From CAVTQY01 sp963736975 (GTDB taxonomy: Bacteria > Pseudomonadota > Alphaproteobacteria > Acetobacterales > Acetobacteraceae): a stretch of 64,000 nucleotides of DNA. Below the pieces are notes generated by a model. That model was not told the DNA's origin. It did no database searches and saw nothing but the letters and a program-made list of their open reading frames with translations. A program made the position numbers and the translations under genes. Positions within the stretch are counted from its first letter, which is position 1. Every line of letters starts with the position of its first letter. Below are positions 1-8,473 of the stretch, in pieces. The stretch is taken from the NCBI GenBank assembly GCA_963736975.1, contig CAVTQY010000001.1:2542001-2606000 (forward strand), read 5' to 3'.

Positions 1-1
1 T

Positions 2-1435
2 ACCGGCGAGTCGCGCACGTTCATTACCTCCAAGACGTCTCTGCTGGCGGCGGATGGCGAGATCATGGGCGTGCTGACCACCTCGCTGGACATCAGCGAG
101 CGCAAGCAGGCCGAGGCGCGGCTGCGGTTCCAGGCGCAGCATGATCACCTGACCGCGCTGCCCAATCGCGGCTATATGTATGAGCGGCTGCGCTACGAGC
201 TGGAGTCCGCGCGCGAGTTGGGGCGTATGTTCGCCCTGCATTTCATCGACCTCGACCGGTTCAAATATGTCAACGACGGGCTCGGCCATCATTGCGGCGA
301 CCGGCTGCTGCAGCTCGTCGCCGAGCGGTTGCGCAGCGCGACGCGCAGCAACGACGTGGTGGCGCGGCTGGGTGGCGACGAATTCGCGGTGCTGCAGGTC
401 GATGCCGATAGCGCGGCGGATGCTGAGGTCTTCGCCGACCGGATCAACCGGCTGCTGGTAGAGCCGGTGGTCATCGACGGGCGCGAGATCGCGACCAGCG
501 CCAGCATCGGGGTGACGCTGTTTCCGCGCGATGGGGCAAGCCCGGAAGAGCTGCTGCAAAATGCCGACCTTGCAATGTACCGGGTTAAGGCCGGCGGACG
601 CAACGGATTTGAGTTCTTCGCCCCCGAGATGCTGTCCAACGCCCGGCAGGCGATCTGGCTGCAGGGTGCGCTGCATCGGGCGCTCGGCGAGCAGGATTTT
701 GTGCTGCATTACCAGCCTTTGATCGAGCTCCGCAGCGGACGCCTGGTCGGCGCCGAGGCGCTGCTGCGTTGGCCGCGGGAGGATGGCAGCTTGGCATTGC
801 CCGCGGATTTCCTGCGTGTCGCGGAAGAGAGCAGCCTGATGCCGCAGATCGACGAATGGGTGCTGCGCGAGGCATGTCGGCAGGGGCGGGACTGGCTCGA
901 TCGCCTCGAGGTTCCGCTGCGGCTGTCGGTGAATGTTTCGCCGGCGCAGTTTCATAGCAGCAGTTTTTGCGCGCTGCTCGGCAGCGTGCTCGCCGAGACC
1001 GGATTTCCGCCTGCCCTGCTTGAACTAGAGCTTACCGAGGGAACGCTGCTGCAGAGCAGCCGCAGCCTCAGCGCGCAGCTTGAGCTACTGCGCGGCCGCG
1101 GCGTGCGGCTGGCGATCGACGATTTCGGCACCGGTTTCTCTTCGCTGGCGCGGCTGGCCAATCTGCGCGTCGATCGGCTGAAGATCGACCACTCCTTCGT
1201 CAGCCGGCTCGAAGATCCCACCAACATGGCCGTAGTGCGCGCGGTGATCAGCCTCGGCCGCACGCTCAACATCGAAGTGCTGGCGGAAGGGGTCGAAACC
1301 GAGTACCAGCTTCGACAGTTGGCGCAGGCCGGTTGCGACCTTGTGCAAGGATACCATTGCGGCCGTCCTATGGGTGCGGAGCGGTTCGAGCGGTATCTGG
1401 AAGACGGGATGCCGGCGCTCGCCGTCGCGGTGTAG
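2..1435 (+). CDS. GGDEF-EAL cyclic-di-GMP enzyme with PAS end (5' partial)
   Basis: Makes and/or degrades the second messenger c-di-GMP. The reading frame is open to the window edge, so the N-terminus, including most of a PAS sensor domain, is missing; the visible start is the PAS C-cap (LDISERKQAE). Counting from the Met at 65, GGDEF is intact at residues 103-107 and is preceded at the canonical 5-residue distance by an RxxD inhibitory site (RSND), which suggests a product-inhibited active cyclase. The EAL domain keeps EALLRW, NVSPAQF, the ELTE glutamate, DDFGTG, KIDHSF and AEGVET, so phosphodiesterase activity is also plausible. It ends 15 bases before the RpfC-like kinase on the same strand, so the two are probably cotranscribed. 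Which activity dominates cannot be read from sequence. Confidence 0.93.
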   Translation, partial: TGESRTFITSKTSLLAADGEIMGVLTTSLDISERKQAEARLRFQAQHDHLTALPNRGYMYERLRYELESARELGRMFALHFIDLDRFKYVNDGLGHHCGDRLLQLVAERLRSATRSNDVVARLGGDEFAVLQVDADSAADAEVFADRINRLLVEPVVIDGREIATSASIGVTLFPRDGASPEELLQNADLAMYRVKAGGRNGFEFFAPEMLSNARQAIWLQGALHRALGEQDFVLHYQPLIELRSGRLVGAEALLRWPREDGSLALPADFLRVAEESSLMPQIDEWVLREACRQGRDWLDRLEVPLRLSVNVSPAQFHSSSFCALLGSVLAETGFPPALLELELTEGTLLQSSRSLSAQLELLRGRGVRLAIDDFGTGFSSLARLANLRVDRLKIDHSFVSRLEDPTNMAVVRAVISLGRTLNIEVLAEGVETEYQLRQLAQAGCDLVQGYHCGRPMGAERFERYLEDGMPALAVAV

Positions 1436-1450
1436 CGTTCGGACCCGCCG

Positions 1451-3901
1451 ATGACCGATATCGTGCGGACCTGGCGCGTACTGCGGGACCACTGGCGCGC
1501 TAATCCCGGCGAGCATCAGATGATGCTGAACCGCCTGCTTGCCGGGCTGCTGGTACTGTCGTTCAATCGATTCACTGGGGCACCTCTCGGCGGTTGGCCG
1601 CTGGTTTCGGCGGGGATTTATATTGCGCTTGGTTTCCTGCTGGTGGCTCATTCGCTCGTGTTCCCGGGCGGCAATCCGTGGCGGCGAAGCGCGGCCATGC
1701 TGCTCGATCTCGGCGCCATCAGCTACGAAATGCATATCGGCGGGGCTGCCACGGCGTGGCTGTTCCCAGGCTATCTGTGGGTGATCATCGGCAACGGGTT
1801 CCGCTTCGGGCCGAGATTCCTGATCGCCGCCATGCTGCTGTCGATCGGCCTGTTCGGGCTGGTCGCCGGCACTACGGTGTTCTGGGCCGGCCAGGTGCCT
1901 TTGGTGGTGGGCGTGGTGGCGGGGCTGGTGATCCTGCCGCTCTACTCCCTCGCGCTCATTAGGCGGCTGTCGCAGGCGCGCAGACAAGCGGAGCAGGCAA
2001 GCCAGGCGAAATCGATGTTCCTCGCCAGCGTCAGCCACGAACTGCGCACGCCGTTGAACGCCATTATCGGCATGGGCGTTTTGCTCGGGAGCACGCAGCT
2101 CAACAGCGAGCAAAGCGAGATGAGCCGGACGATCCTTACCGCGGCGCGCAGCCTGCTGTCGCTGATCGACGGCATCCTCGATCTGTCGCGGATCGAAGCC
2201 GGGCGCATGCCGGTGACGCGGGTCGATTTCGATCTGGCGCCGGTGTTGGGTGAGCTTGTTGTTATCTTCGGACCGCAGGCACGGTTGAAGGGCCTCCGGC
2301 TGCATGTGCACGTCACCGCGCGAACCCCGCACCGTTTGTACGGCGATCGGCGTCGGCTGCACGAGATCCTGCTGAACCTGGTGGGCAACGCGCTGAAGTT
2401 CACAGAGCGGGGCGGTATCGACATCGTGGTCGATGCGCTGCGCGAGGCCGGCGGCGAGACGCGCATCCGGTTCGCGGTCAGCGACACCGGGATCGGCATT
2501 GCCGCCGAAGCGCAGGAGCAAATCTTCGACAGTTTCACCCAGGCCGATGACACGATCGTCAAGCGGTTCGGTGGCACCGGGCTCGGCCTCGCTATTACGC
2601 GCCGGCTGGTGCACCTGCTTGGCGGCGAGATCGGCGTGCAGAGCGCGCCCGGGTCCGGCAGCACGTTCTGGTGCGAGATCGGGTTCGGCGTGCTGCCGCG
2701 TCTTGCTTGCGAGCCCGGCGCGTTCGCCGGGTTGCGTGCTTTTGTGCTGAGTGCCGAGCCGGCGGCGGCGTCGCTTCTGGGGCGGATGGCGCAACTCGGT
2801 GTTCGCATCGAACAGGTGGACGGGGACAGCGCGGCCGCGCCAGGAGCGGCGGCCTTACTTGCATTTGAGCCGAGGGAGACGGCAGAGTTTTCGTTCGAGA
2901 CGCTGAGCTCGACCGGCTGCGTCGCCGTCTATGCGACGCAGACCGTGCCTCCGGCCGCGCTAACGCAGGCGGTGACGAGCGTTCTGACGCTGCCAGTGAG
3001 CGACGATGAACTGACGGGCGTGCTGCACCTGGTCACCTGCCTGCAGGCGCCGGCGAAGGCTGCCGAGCCGCCGCGACTGCCGGTCGCACGCGAGAGCTAT
3101 CGCGTGCTGATTGCCGATGACAACGTGACGAACCAGCGGGTGTTGTCACGCATCCTGCGCTCGGCGGGTCACGAAGTGGCCGTGGTGAATGACGGGGAGC
3201 AGGCGTTGGACGCGCTATCGGAGCAGCCGTTCGATATTGCCGTTCTCGACGTCAACATGCCCGGCGTGGGCGGCATTGAGGCGGCGAAACTGTATCGCTT
3301 CGCCGCGATCGGCACGCGCCCGGTGCCGCTGGTTGCATTGACCGCCGACGCCACGCCGCAGACTCGAGATCTGTGCCTCGATGCCGGCATGGCGGCCTGC
3401 GTCGTCAAGCCGGTGGAGCCCAGCGTATTGTTACACCTGATCGACGATGTTGTCGGCAAAGCGCGCGAGGCTGTCGCGCCGCGACCGGCGGCCGATGGCC
3501 GGGTGACGCCCATTGCATCTCATGCGCGGTTTCGCGGCAGCGTGCCGCCGCCGCTCGATCCGCAGATGCTGGCGAGCCTGGGGGCGCTGGGGGGCGATGC
3601 TTTCGTCACGGAGATCGCCGAGAGTTTTGTCAGCGAGGCTCGGATGAACCTGGCGGAGCTGCGTGGCGCGGCGGAGCGCGGCGATGTTGCGGCATTTCGG
3701 GCGCGAGCGCATGCGATGCGCAGCATCGCGGCGAATATCGGCGCGCGTTCGCTTTGTGATTTGTGTCTGCCTTTCCAGACGGCGTCGGGCGATGAGTTGC
3801 GTGGTCAGGGCGGCGGCTGGGTGGGGCAGATCGAGGCGGAGCTGAACCGGGTCGAAGCGGCGCTTGTGGACCGGCGTGAGGGGAAGAGTGCGCGCGGGTG
3901 A
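1451..3901 (+). CDS. rpfC: RpfC-like hybrid sensor histidine kinase (HK-REC-HPt)
   Basis: Membrane sensor kinase of 816 residues. Several hydrophobic segments span residues about 25-172. The H-box (SHELRTPLNAIIG) puts the phospho-His at 196, followed by an HATPase with DTGIGI and GTGLGLA. A receiver domain from about 549 has phospho-Asp 599 (AVLDVNMPG), and an HPt domain has His 753 within AHAMRSIAANIGA, very like the HPt of Xanthomonas RpfC. The short polar N-terminus before the first membrane segment also fits RpfC, where that stretch senses DSF. The convergent neighbour looks like RpfF, which strongly supports a diffusible-signal-factor receptor. No RpfG (HD-GYP) regulator lies in the window; the GGDEF-EAL gene immediately upstream may be the output partner (inference). 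Confidence 0.85.
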   Translation: MTDIVRTWRVLRDHWRANPGEHQMMLNRLLAGLLVLSFNRFTGAPLGGWPLVSAGIYIALGFLLVAHSLVFPGGNPWRRSAAMLLDLGAISYEMHIGGAATAWLFPGYLWVIIGNGFRFGPRFLIAAMLLSIGLFGLVAGTTVFWAGQVPLVVGVVAGLVILPLYSLALIRRLSQARRQAEQASQAKSMFLASVSHELRTPLNAIIGMGVLLGSTQLNSEQSEMSRTILTAARSLLSLIDGILDLSRIEAGRMPVTRVDFDLAPVLGELVVIFGPQARLKGLRLHVHVTARTPHRLYGDRRRLHEILLNLVGNALKFTERGGIDIVVDALREAGGETRIRFAVSDTGIGIAAEAQEQIFDSFTQADDTIVKRFGGTGLGLAITRRLVHLLGGEIGVQSAPGSGSTFWCEIGFGVLPRLACEPGAFAGLRAFVLSAEPAAASLLGRMAQLGVRIEQVDGDSAAAPGAAALLAFEPRETAEFSFETLSSTGCVAVYATQTVPPAALTQAVTSVLTLPVSDDELTGVLHLVTCLQAPAKAAEPPRLPVARESYRVLIADDNVTNQRVLSRILRSAGHEVAVVNDGEQALDALSEQPFDIAVLDVNMPGVGGIEAAKLYRFAAIGTRPVPLVALTADATPQTRDLCLDAGMAACVVKPVEPSVLLHLIDDVVGKAREAVAPRPAADGRVTPIASHARFRGSVPPPLDPQMLASLGALGGDAFVTEIAESFVSEARMNLAELRGAAERGDVAAFRARAHAMRSIAANIGARSLCDLCLPFQTASGDELRGQGGGWVGQIEAELNRVEAALVDRREGKSARG

Positions 3902-3903
3902 AG

Positions 3904-3995
3904 CCCCTCACCCGGCATGCTGCGCACGCCGACCTCTCCCGCGAGCGGGAGAGGTGTCGCGGGAGGTCGGCTTGCGGAGCGAGCCGGGTGAGGAG
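3904..3995. repeat. GC-rich REP-like palindrome between convergent rpfC and rpfF
   Basis: Nested inverted repeat. The outer perfect 11-base arms are CCTCACCCGGC (3906-3916) and its complement (3983-3993). The inner arms are ACCTCTCCCGC (3932-3942) and its complement (3945-3955) with a two-base loop. GCCGACC (3928-3934) also pairs with 3965-3971. It fills nearly the whole gap between two convergent stop codons, so it may work as a bidirectional transcription barrier. The inner arms recur exactly at 32187-32210. Confidence 0.75.
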
Positions 3996-3997
3996 GC

Positions 3998-4999
3998 CTA
4001 ATCCGCGGCGTCGAGTTGCGGGATTGTGTTGCGGATGCGGAATCGGTCCTGTGCGGCGGCGATGCGGCTCATTTTGCGCAGGTCGTGCTCGGTGAGGCGC
4101 AGCGCGGATTCGACCCACAAATCGGCGATATCCCGCAACTCCTGGATTGGGATCGCATCGACGCGCCGGCGCACCTTGTAAACCGCGGAGCGCGCGAGCC
4201 GCCGCGAGCGGTTGCGGGCGATGTAATCGCGCACTGCCCGCTCGCCCTCGCCGGTCTCGACGACTATGTCGATCACGCCGAGGGCATGCATCTCGTCGGC
4301 CGTGTAGATTTTGCCGCCCAGTATGATCTCCTCCGCCTTGCGCGACCCGATGCGGCGTGACAGGTAGGTGTAGGCGCCCATGCCGGGGAACAGATTAAAC
4401 AGGATCTCCGGCAGGCCGAACTTGGCGTGGCGCTCGGCGATCAAGACATCGCAGGACAGCGCTGCCTCCAACCCGCCGCCCAGCGCATCGCCCTGCATCA
4501 GGGCGATGGTGACGACGCCCTGACCGTAGCCCGTGTAGTTCGCATAACCCGAGGTTACGCAAGCCTGGGCGTAGAGACGCAGGCCTTCGCTATCGCGCTC
4601 GCGGATTTTCTCGGCGAAGAGGGTGAGATCGCCGCCGAGGTTGAAGACATCGCGCGCCCGGGACGCCAGCACGAAGGTTTCCACCGGAGGCGGGGCGCCG
4701 GCCGGCGTTCGTGCGAACAGCTCGCCGATGGTTTGCTGCATATGTGCAAGATCGACGAGAAGCTGGCAGGTGAAGCTGGGACGCGTGCGGGGCTTCAAGA
4801 AGCACCAGAACGTGTTGTCTTCGTCGGTGAGGACCACGTCGAGCTCGCTGTACTGTTGCTGGGCGACCCATTGCGGCGGCGTGATCCAATCCGACTTCGA
4901 GCGATCGGGAACGCCGGGGAATATTTCGGCGTTGTGGGCGTCGGTGTGAGTGGGGTCGAAGCTACGGACTATTTGCTTCATGTCGGGGATGAATGTCAT
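3998..4999 (-). CDS. rpfF: RpfF-like DSF synthase (crotonase fold)
   Basis: Predicted synthase of cis-2-unsaturated fatty acid (DSF-family) signals, acting on acyl-ACP as hydratase and thioesterase. The start at 4999 is chosen because AAGGAG sits just upstream, giving 333 residues. The crotonase core has FNLGGDL, GDALGGGLEAALSCD and GLPEILFNLFPGMGAY, the last nearly identical to the RpfF signature. The two glutamates at about 178 and 198 are 20 residues apart, the same spacing as catalytic Glu141 and Glu161 of Xanthomonas RpfF. The N-terminal extension of about 50 residues before the crotonase core differs from ordinary enoyl-CoA hydratases. It is convergent with the RpfC-like kinase, whose signal it presumably makes. 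Confidence 0.87.
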   Translation of the reverse strand: MTFIPDMKQIVRSFDPTHTDAHNAEIFPGVPDRSKSDWITPPQWVAQQQYSELDVVLTDEDNTFWCFLKPRTRPSFTCQLLVDLAHMQQTIGELFARTPAGAPPPVETFVLASRARDVFNLGGDLTLFAEKIRERDSEGLRLYAQACVTSGYANYTGYGQGVVTIALMQGDALGGGLEAALSCDVLIAERHAKFGLPEILFNLFPGMGAYTYLSRRIGSRKAEEIILGGKIYTADEMHALGVIDIVVETGEGERAVRDYIARNRSRRLARSAVYKVRRRVDAIPIQELRDIADLWVESALRLTEHDLRKMSRIAAAQDRFRIRNTIPQLDAAD

Positions 5000-5251
5000 G
5001 GCGGGCTCCTTGCGGTGTTCGTTCCCAGAACCGACGACGGTCCGGCATCTGCTTGGTCGCAGGCTTCGAAGCGAAAATCGATACGCAAATTGCAAACAAC
5101 GCACCGCTGTGTTGATGTGGAGAAAATTTTGTTCTTAATTCACTCGCGATGCATCTCGCAAAGAGACGGAGCGGGTTTGGCGATAGATTGAGGGCCTGTT
5201 CGCGGAATTTGAGCCGTTGCCAGATGGGGGAAGAAGGAAAGGGAATTGTGA
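5000..5251 (-). promoter_or_regulatory. Upstream region of rpfF with AT-rich partial palindrome
   Basis: About 250 bases upstream of rpfF, clearly more AT-rich than the genes around it. An imperfect palindrome GAGAAAATTTTGTTC lies at 5120-5134. The ribosome-binding site AAGGAG (minus strand) is about 7 bases before the ATG at 4999. No convincing -35/-10 pair could be fixed by eye, so regulation is unassigned. Confidence 0.3.
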
Positions 5252-5461
5252 TTAGGCAAGAGTGGTAAACCGGGGCGGGTCCAGCCCGCAGACGATGTCG
5301 CCGGCAGGTCCTGGCGGCGCACGTCGATCGCCCAGCGCTTGTTGCATGCGGTCGAATGCGCGCGACATGAGGCTGAACCGGCACACGAGCGCGGCGGCGG
5401 CGCTGGCGCCGCCAATGCCGGCGCCGATGAGATGACGCCGAATTCTTTCGGTGGTGTTCAT
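5252..5461 (-). CDS. Hypothetical small protein with one hydrophobic segment
   Basis: A 69-codon open frame beginning MNTTERIRRHLIGAGIGG. A basic start is followed by a Gly/Ala-rich hydrophobic stretch (residues about 10-25), as in a short membrane or signal segment. No family is recognised and there is no clear ribosome-binding site. It is divergent from the hydantoinase gene and upstream of rpfF on the same strand. It is included because the composition looks coding, but it could be chance. Confidence 0.35.
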   Translation of the reverse strand: MNTTERIRRHLIGAGIGGASAAAALVCRFSLMSRAFDRMQQALGDRRAPPGPAGDIVCGLDPPRFTTLA

Positions 5462-5555
5462 GCCGCGCAGCATCGAGACGCGGCCTTCAGGGGCAAGGCA
5501 GGGGCGCTTGTTTCGGAACGGCGATCGGGCAAGCATGGCACCGGGAGGACCGCCT

Positions 5556-6980
5556 ATGGTCGATTTGGTGCTGCGTAGTGATACCGTGGTTACGCCGCAG
5601 GGCGTCGGCGCGCACGACATCGCGATCGAGGGCGGACGCATCGTGGCTGTGGGCGTGCCAGGCAGCCTGCCCGTGCCACACGGCGCGCGGTTGGTCGATG
5701 CACGCGGCAAAATCGTCATGCCGGGCGGGATCGACCCGCATGTGCATTGCAAGTGGCTGCTGCCTAATCCGGACGGCTCGCACGGGCTGACCGATCCGCC
5801 CGATGTGGTGAGCCGTGCCGCCGTGCATGGCGGGACGACCACGATCATCGATTTCACCCGCTGTTCGCAGGGCGATACCCTGCAGGACGCGATCGAGCGG
5901 CGCGAGGCGGACTGGAAGGGGCATACCGCCTGCGACTACGCGCAGCATCTGATGGTGGAAGGGGCGCTGCCGCTGACACTGTTCGGCGCGTTGGGAGAGG
6001 CGATCGAGGCAGGCTTCGCCACGATAAAGATATTTACCACCGATATCACTCCGAGCCGGAAAGGGCGAATGGTAGATTTCGGCGATATCTGGGAGGTGTT
6101 CCAGGTGCTCGCCGGGAAGGGTGGGCTTGGAGTGATCCATGCCGAGGACAACGACATAGTGATGCACATGTACGGCAAGCTGATCCGCGAGGAGCGGGCC
6201 GGGTTCGCCAACATGGCGGAAGTGCACAACACACTGTCGGAGGACCTGTCGTTCCGCCGCATCATCCGGCTGGCGGAGAAGACCGGCACCGCGATCTACA
6301 TGATGCACACATCGGCGGCGTCGGGGGTGACGGCGATCCGCGAGGCGCGGGCGCGCGGTGTGCCGGTGTACGGCGAGTCGTTGCACCAGTACATGTTGTA
6401 CACGAGCGAGGATTACCGACGGCCGAACGGGCAAATTTATCATACTTATCCGTCGCTGAAATCACGGGAGGACCAGGCGGCGTTGTGGGCCGGCACGCTG
6501 GAGGGGTCGATCAACTGCGTCGCGACGGACGAGATCTGCTGCACATTGAAGCAGAAGATTCAGGGCGTGCGGATCGACGATACGACGGGGGGAAATGCCG
6601 GTGTCGAGCCGCGGGTGGCGCTGATGTACACCGAGATGGTGGGGCGGCGGGGATACTCGCTGGCCCGGTTTGTCGATCTGGTGTCCACCAATGCCGCCAA
6701 GATCATGGGGCTGTATCCGCGCAAGGGTGCGCTGGCGGCAGGGGCGGATGCAGATATCTGCGTGCTCGATCCGGCGGATAAAAAGGTGATCCGCGCCGCC
6801 GACCTGCACGAGGCGGATTATACGCCGTGGGAAGGGCGGCAGATGCTGGCTTGGCCGTGCCTGACGGTGCTGCGCGGCAAGGTGGTGGTGGAGGATGGGC
6901 GGTGGCTGGGCAGCCTGGACGACGGGCAGTGGCAGAGGCGGAAGATAGCGCCGGAGATTTTGGTCCGGCCCTGCCTGTGA
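5556..6980 (+). CDS. Dihydropyrimidinase / D-hydantoinase family amidohydrolase
   Basis: Opens cyclic amide rings (hydantoins, dihydropyrimidines or related cyclic ureides). The start at 5556 is preceded by GGGAGGAC; it gives 474 residues, typical of the family. Visible metal-site motifs are DPHVHC for the first metal pair, the probable carboxylated lysine in ATIKIFTTD, HAEDND, and the MMHTS histidine, so the binuclear zinc site appears complete. The natural substrate cannot be inferred. It overlaps the next small gene by 4 bases (GTGA), and the following genes encode a sugar-acid-dehydratase-like enzyme and a permease, suggesting one catabolic operon. Confidence 0.88.
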   Translation: MVDLVLRSDTVVTPQGVGAHDIAIEGGRIVAVGVPGSLPVPHGARLVDARGKIVMPGGIDPHVHCKWLLPNPDGSHGLTDPPDVVSRAAVHGGTTTIIDFTRCSQGDTLQDAIERREADWKGHTACDYAQHLMVEGALPLTLFGALGEAIEAGFATIKIFTTDITPSRKGRMVDFGDIWEVFQVLAGKGGLGVIHAEDNDIVMHMYGKLIREERAGFANMAEVHNTLSEDLSFRRIIRLAEKTGTAIYMMHTSAASGVTAIREARARGVPVYGESLHQYMLYTSEDYRRPNGQIYHTYPSLKSREDQAALWAGTLEGSINCVATDEICCTLKQKIQGVRIDDTTGGNAGVEPRVALMYTEMVGRRGYSLARFVDLVSTNAAKIMGLYPRKGALAAGADADICVLDPADKKVIRAADLHEADYTPWEGRQMLAWPCLTVLRGKVVVEDGRWLGSLDDGQWQRRKIAPEILVRPCL

Positions 6981-7231
6981 CGAATGCCGAGCTGCGGACG
7001 CTGTTGGTGGATTGCTTGCGGCTGTGGGCATTTGAGGGGCGGGTGACAGTTGGTGCGAGCGGGGTCGAGATCACGACGGCGCGCGGCTGTTTCGTGCTGC
7101 GTCGGGCGGAGTCGGACGAAGCGCCGATGCGCTGGCGCCTGAGCGCGTTGCCGGAAACGGCAGGGCATAGGCCGCGTTTTGCACCTTCGATCGCCGCGAT
7201 GCTCACGGCGCTCCGAAACGCGGTCGAATGA
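6977..7231 (+). CDS. Hypothetical protein, 84 aa
   Basis: Begins at a GTG that overlaps the hydantoinase stop (GTGA), typical of translational coupling. The sequence (VTNAELRTLLVDCLRLW...) is a plausible small globular protein with helical N- and C-termini and a central beta-rich part (GRVTVGASGVEITT). No family is recognised. It lies between a hydantoinase and an enolase-superfamily enzyme, so a link to their pathway is possible but unproven. Confidence 0.6.
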   Translation: MTNAELRTLLVDCLRLWAFEGRVTVGASGVEITTARGCFVLRRAESDEAPMRWRLSALPETAGHRPRFAPSIAAMLTALRNAVE

Positions 7232-7250
7232 TACACGGTGGAGCAACGGG

Positions 7251-8453
7251 ATGAAGATCACCGGTTTCGAGACGATCAGGCTGGGCGAGTTCCCGAACCT
7301 GCTATGGCTGCATATTCTTACCGATCAGGGACTGATCGGGCTCGGGGAAACATTCTTCGGACCGCGTGCGATCGAGGCCTATATCCACGAAACGGTCGCG
7401 CCCTTGTTGCTTGGCAAACCTGCCTTGCAGATGGACCGGCATGCGCGGACATTGCAGAGCCAGTATCTAGGGTTTTCCGGCACGGGCGTGGAAATGCGCG
7501 CCGCCTCGGCGGTGGATATCGCGCTGTGGGATCTGTTCGGGCAGGCGACCGGACAACCGTTGTATCAGTGCCTGGGCGGCCTCTCGCATGAGCGGGTGCG
7601 CATTTATAATACTTGCGCCGGATACCGCTATGTCCGCGGTGCGATAGGGCAGAAGACGGACAATTGGGGGCTGGATGCCAAGGCGGAGGGTCCGTACGAG
7701 GACCTGGATGCGTTTCTGCACCGTGCCGACGAGCTGGCGCACTCCTTGCTGGAGCAGGGCGTCACAGCGATGAAGATCTGGCCGTTCGATTTCGCCGCCG
7801 AGGCGACGGAGGGGCGGCACATTGCCGCGGCCGACCTGGAGCAGGCGATGGGGCCGTTCCGCAAGATACGAGAGGCGGTCGGCGGCAGAATGGATACCAT
7901 GGCGGAGCTGCACTCGCTGTGGACGCCGCCGGCGGCCGAGCAGGTGCTGCGCGCGCTGGCGGAAATCCGGCCGTTCTGGGTGGAAGACCCGATCAAGATG
8001 GTGAACGCCGATTTGTTGGCCAGTCTGCGTGCCCGCAGCGGCGTGCCGATCTGCGCAAGTGAAACCATCGCGACGCGGCGAGCCTTCCGCGAGTTCCTGC
8101 AGGCAGACGCCGTCGATGTGGTGATGCTGGACCTGTCGTGGTGCGGCGGCATCGGCGAGGCGAAGAAGATCGCCACCCTCGCCGAAGCCTGGGGCCGGCC
8201 GGTGGCGCCGCATGACTGCACCGGGCCGGTGGTGCTGACCGCCTCGGTGCACCTGTCGCTCAATTGCCCGAACACGCTGATCCAGGAGACGGTGCGCGCG
8301 TTCACCACCGGCTGGTACCGGGAGGTGATGACGGAGCTGCCGGACATAAGGGACGGTTTTGTGTATCCGATGAGCGGCCCCGGATTGGGCACCCGGCTGC
8401 AGCCCGAGCGTTTGCAGGGAGCCGACTGCGAACGGCGTATCAGCCGGGCGTAA
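7251..8453 (+). CDS. Enolase-superfamily (mandelate racemase type) sugar-acid dehydratase-like
   Basis: 400-residue enzyme expected to abstract an alpha-proton of a carboxylate, probably dehydrating an acid sugar. An N-terminal capping domain is followed by the barrel: TAMKIWPFD (lysine strand), MAELHSLW (metal-ligand Glu with His two residues on, like the D-x-H of galactonate dehydratase-type enzymes), FWVEDP (metal Glu), ICASET (metal Glu) and VAPHDCTG (His-Asp general base pair). The start at 7251 is followed by MKITGFETI, the usual family opening. It sits between a hydantoinase operon and an MFS permease. Exact substrate unknown. Confidence 0.83.
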   Translation: MKITGFETIRLGEFPNLLWLHILTDQGLIGLGETFFGPRAIEAYIHETVAPLLLGKPALQMDRHARTLQSQYLGFSGTGVEMRAASAVDIALWDLFGQATGQPLYQCLGGLSHERVRIYNTCAGYRYVRGAIGQKTDNWGLDAKAEGPYEDLDAFLHRADELAHSLLEQGVTAMKIWPFDFAAEATEGRHIAAADLEQAMGPFRKIREAVGGRMDTMAELHSLWTPPAAEQVLRALAEIRPFWVEDPIKMVNADLLASLRARSGVPICASETIATRRAFREFLQADAVDVVMLDLSWCGGIGEAKKIATLAEAWGRPVAPHDCTGPVVLTASVHLSLNCPNTLIQETVRAFTTGWYREVMTELPDIRDGFVYPMSGPGLGTRLQPERLQGADCERRISRA

Positions 8454-8473
8454 GCACGGCGACGGAGGGAACC

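Noticed and set aside
1085..2794. Long open frame of 569 codons opposite the EAL and kinase genes
   Set aside because: It is antisense to two genes with clear domain motifs and its Arg/Gln/His-rich composition is what high-GC antisense frames give.
3904..3995. Repeat unit considered as a CRISPR repeat
   Set aside because: The copies are dispersed singly through the window, with no spacers between them.
5120..5134. AT-rich palindrome upstream of rpfF as a known autoinducer box
   Set aside because: No match to a lux-type or Clp-type consensus that I can justify; kept only as a low-confidence note.
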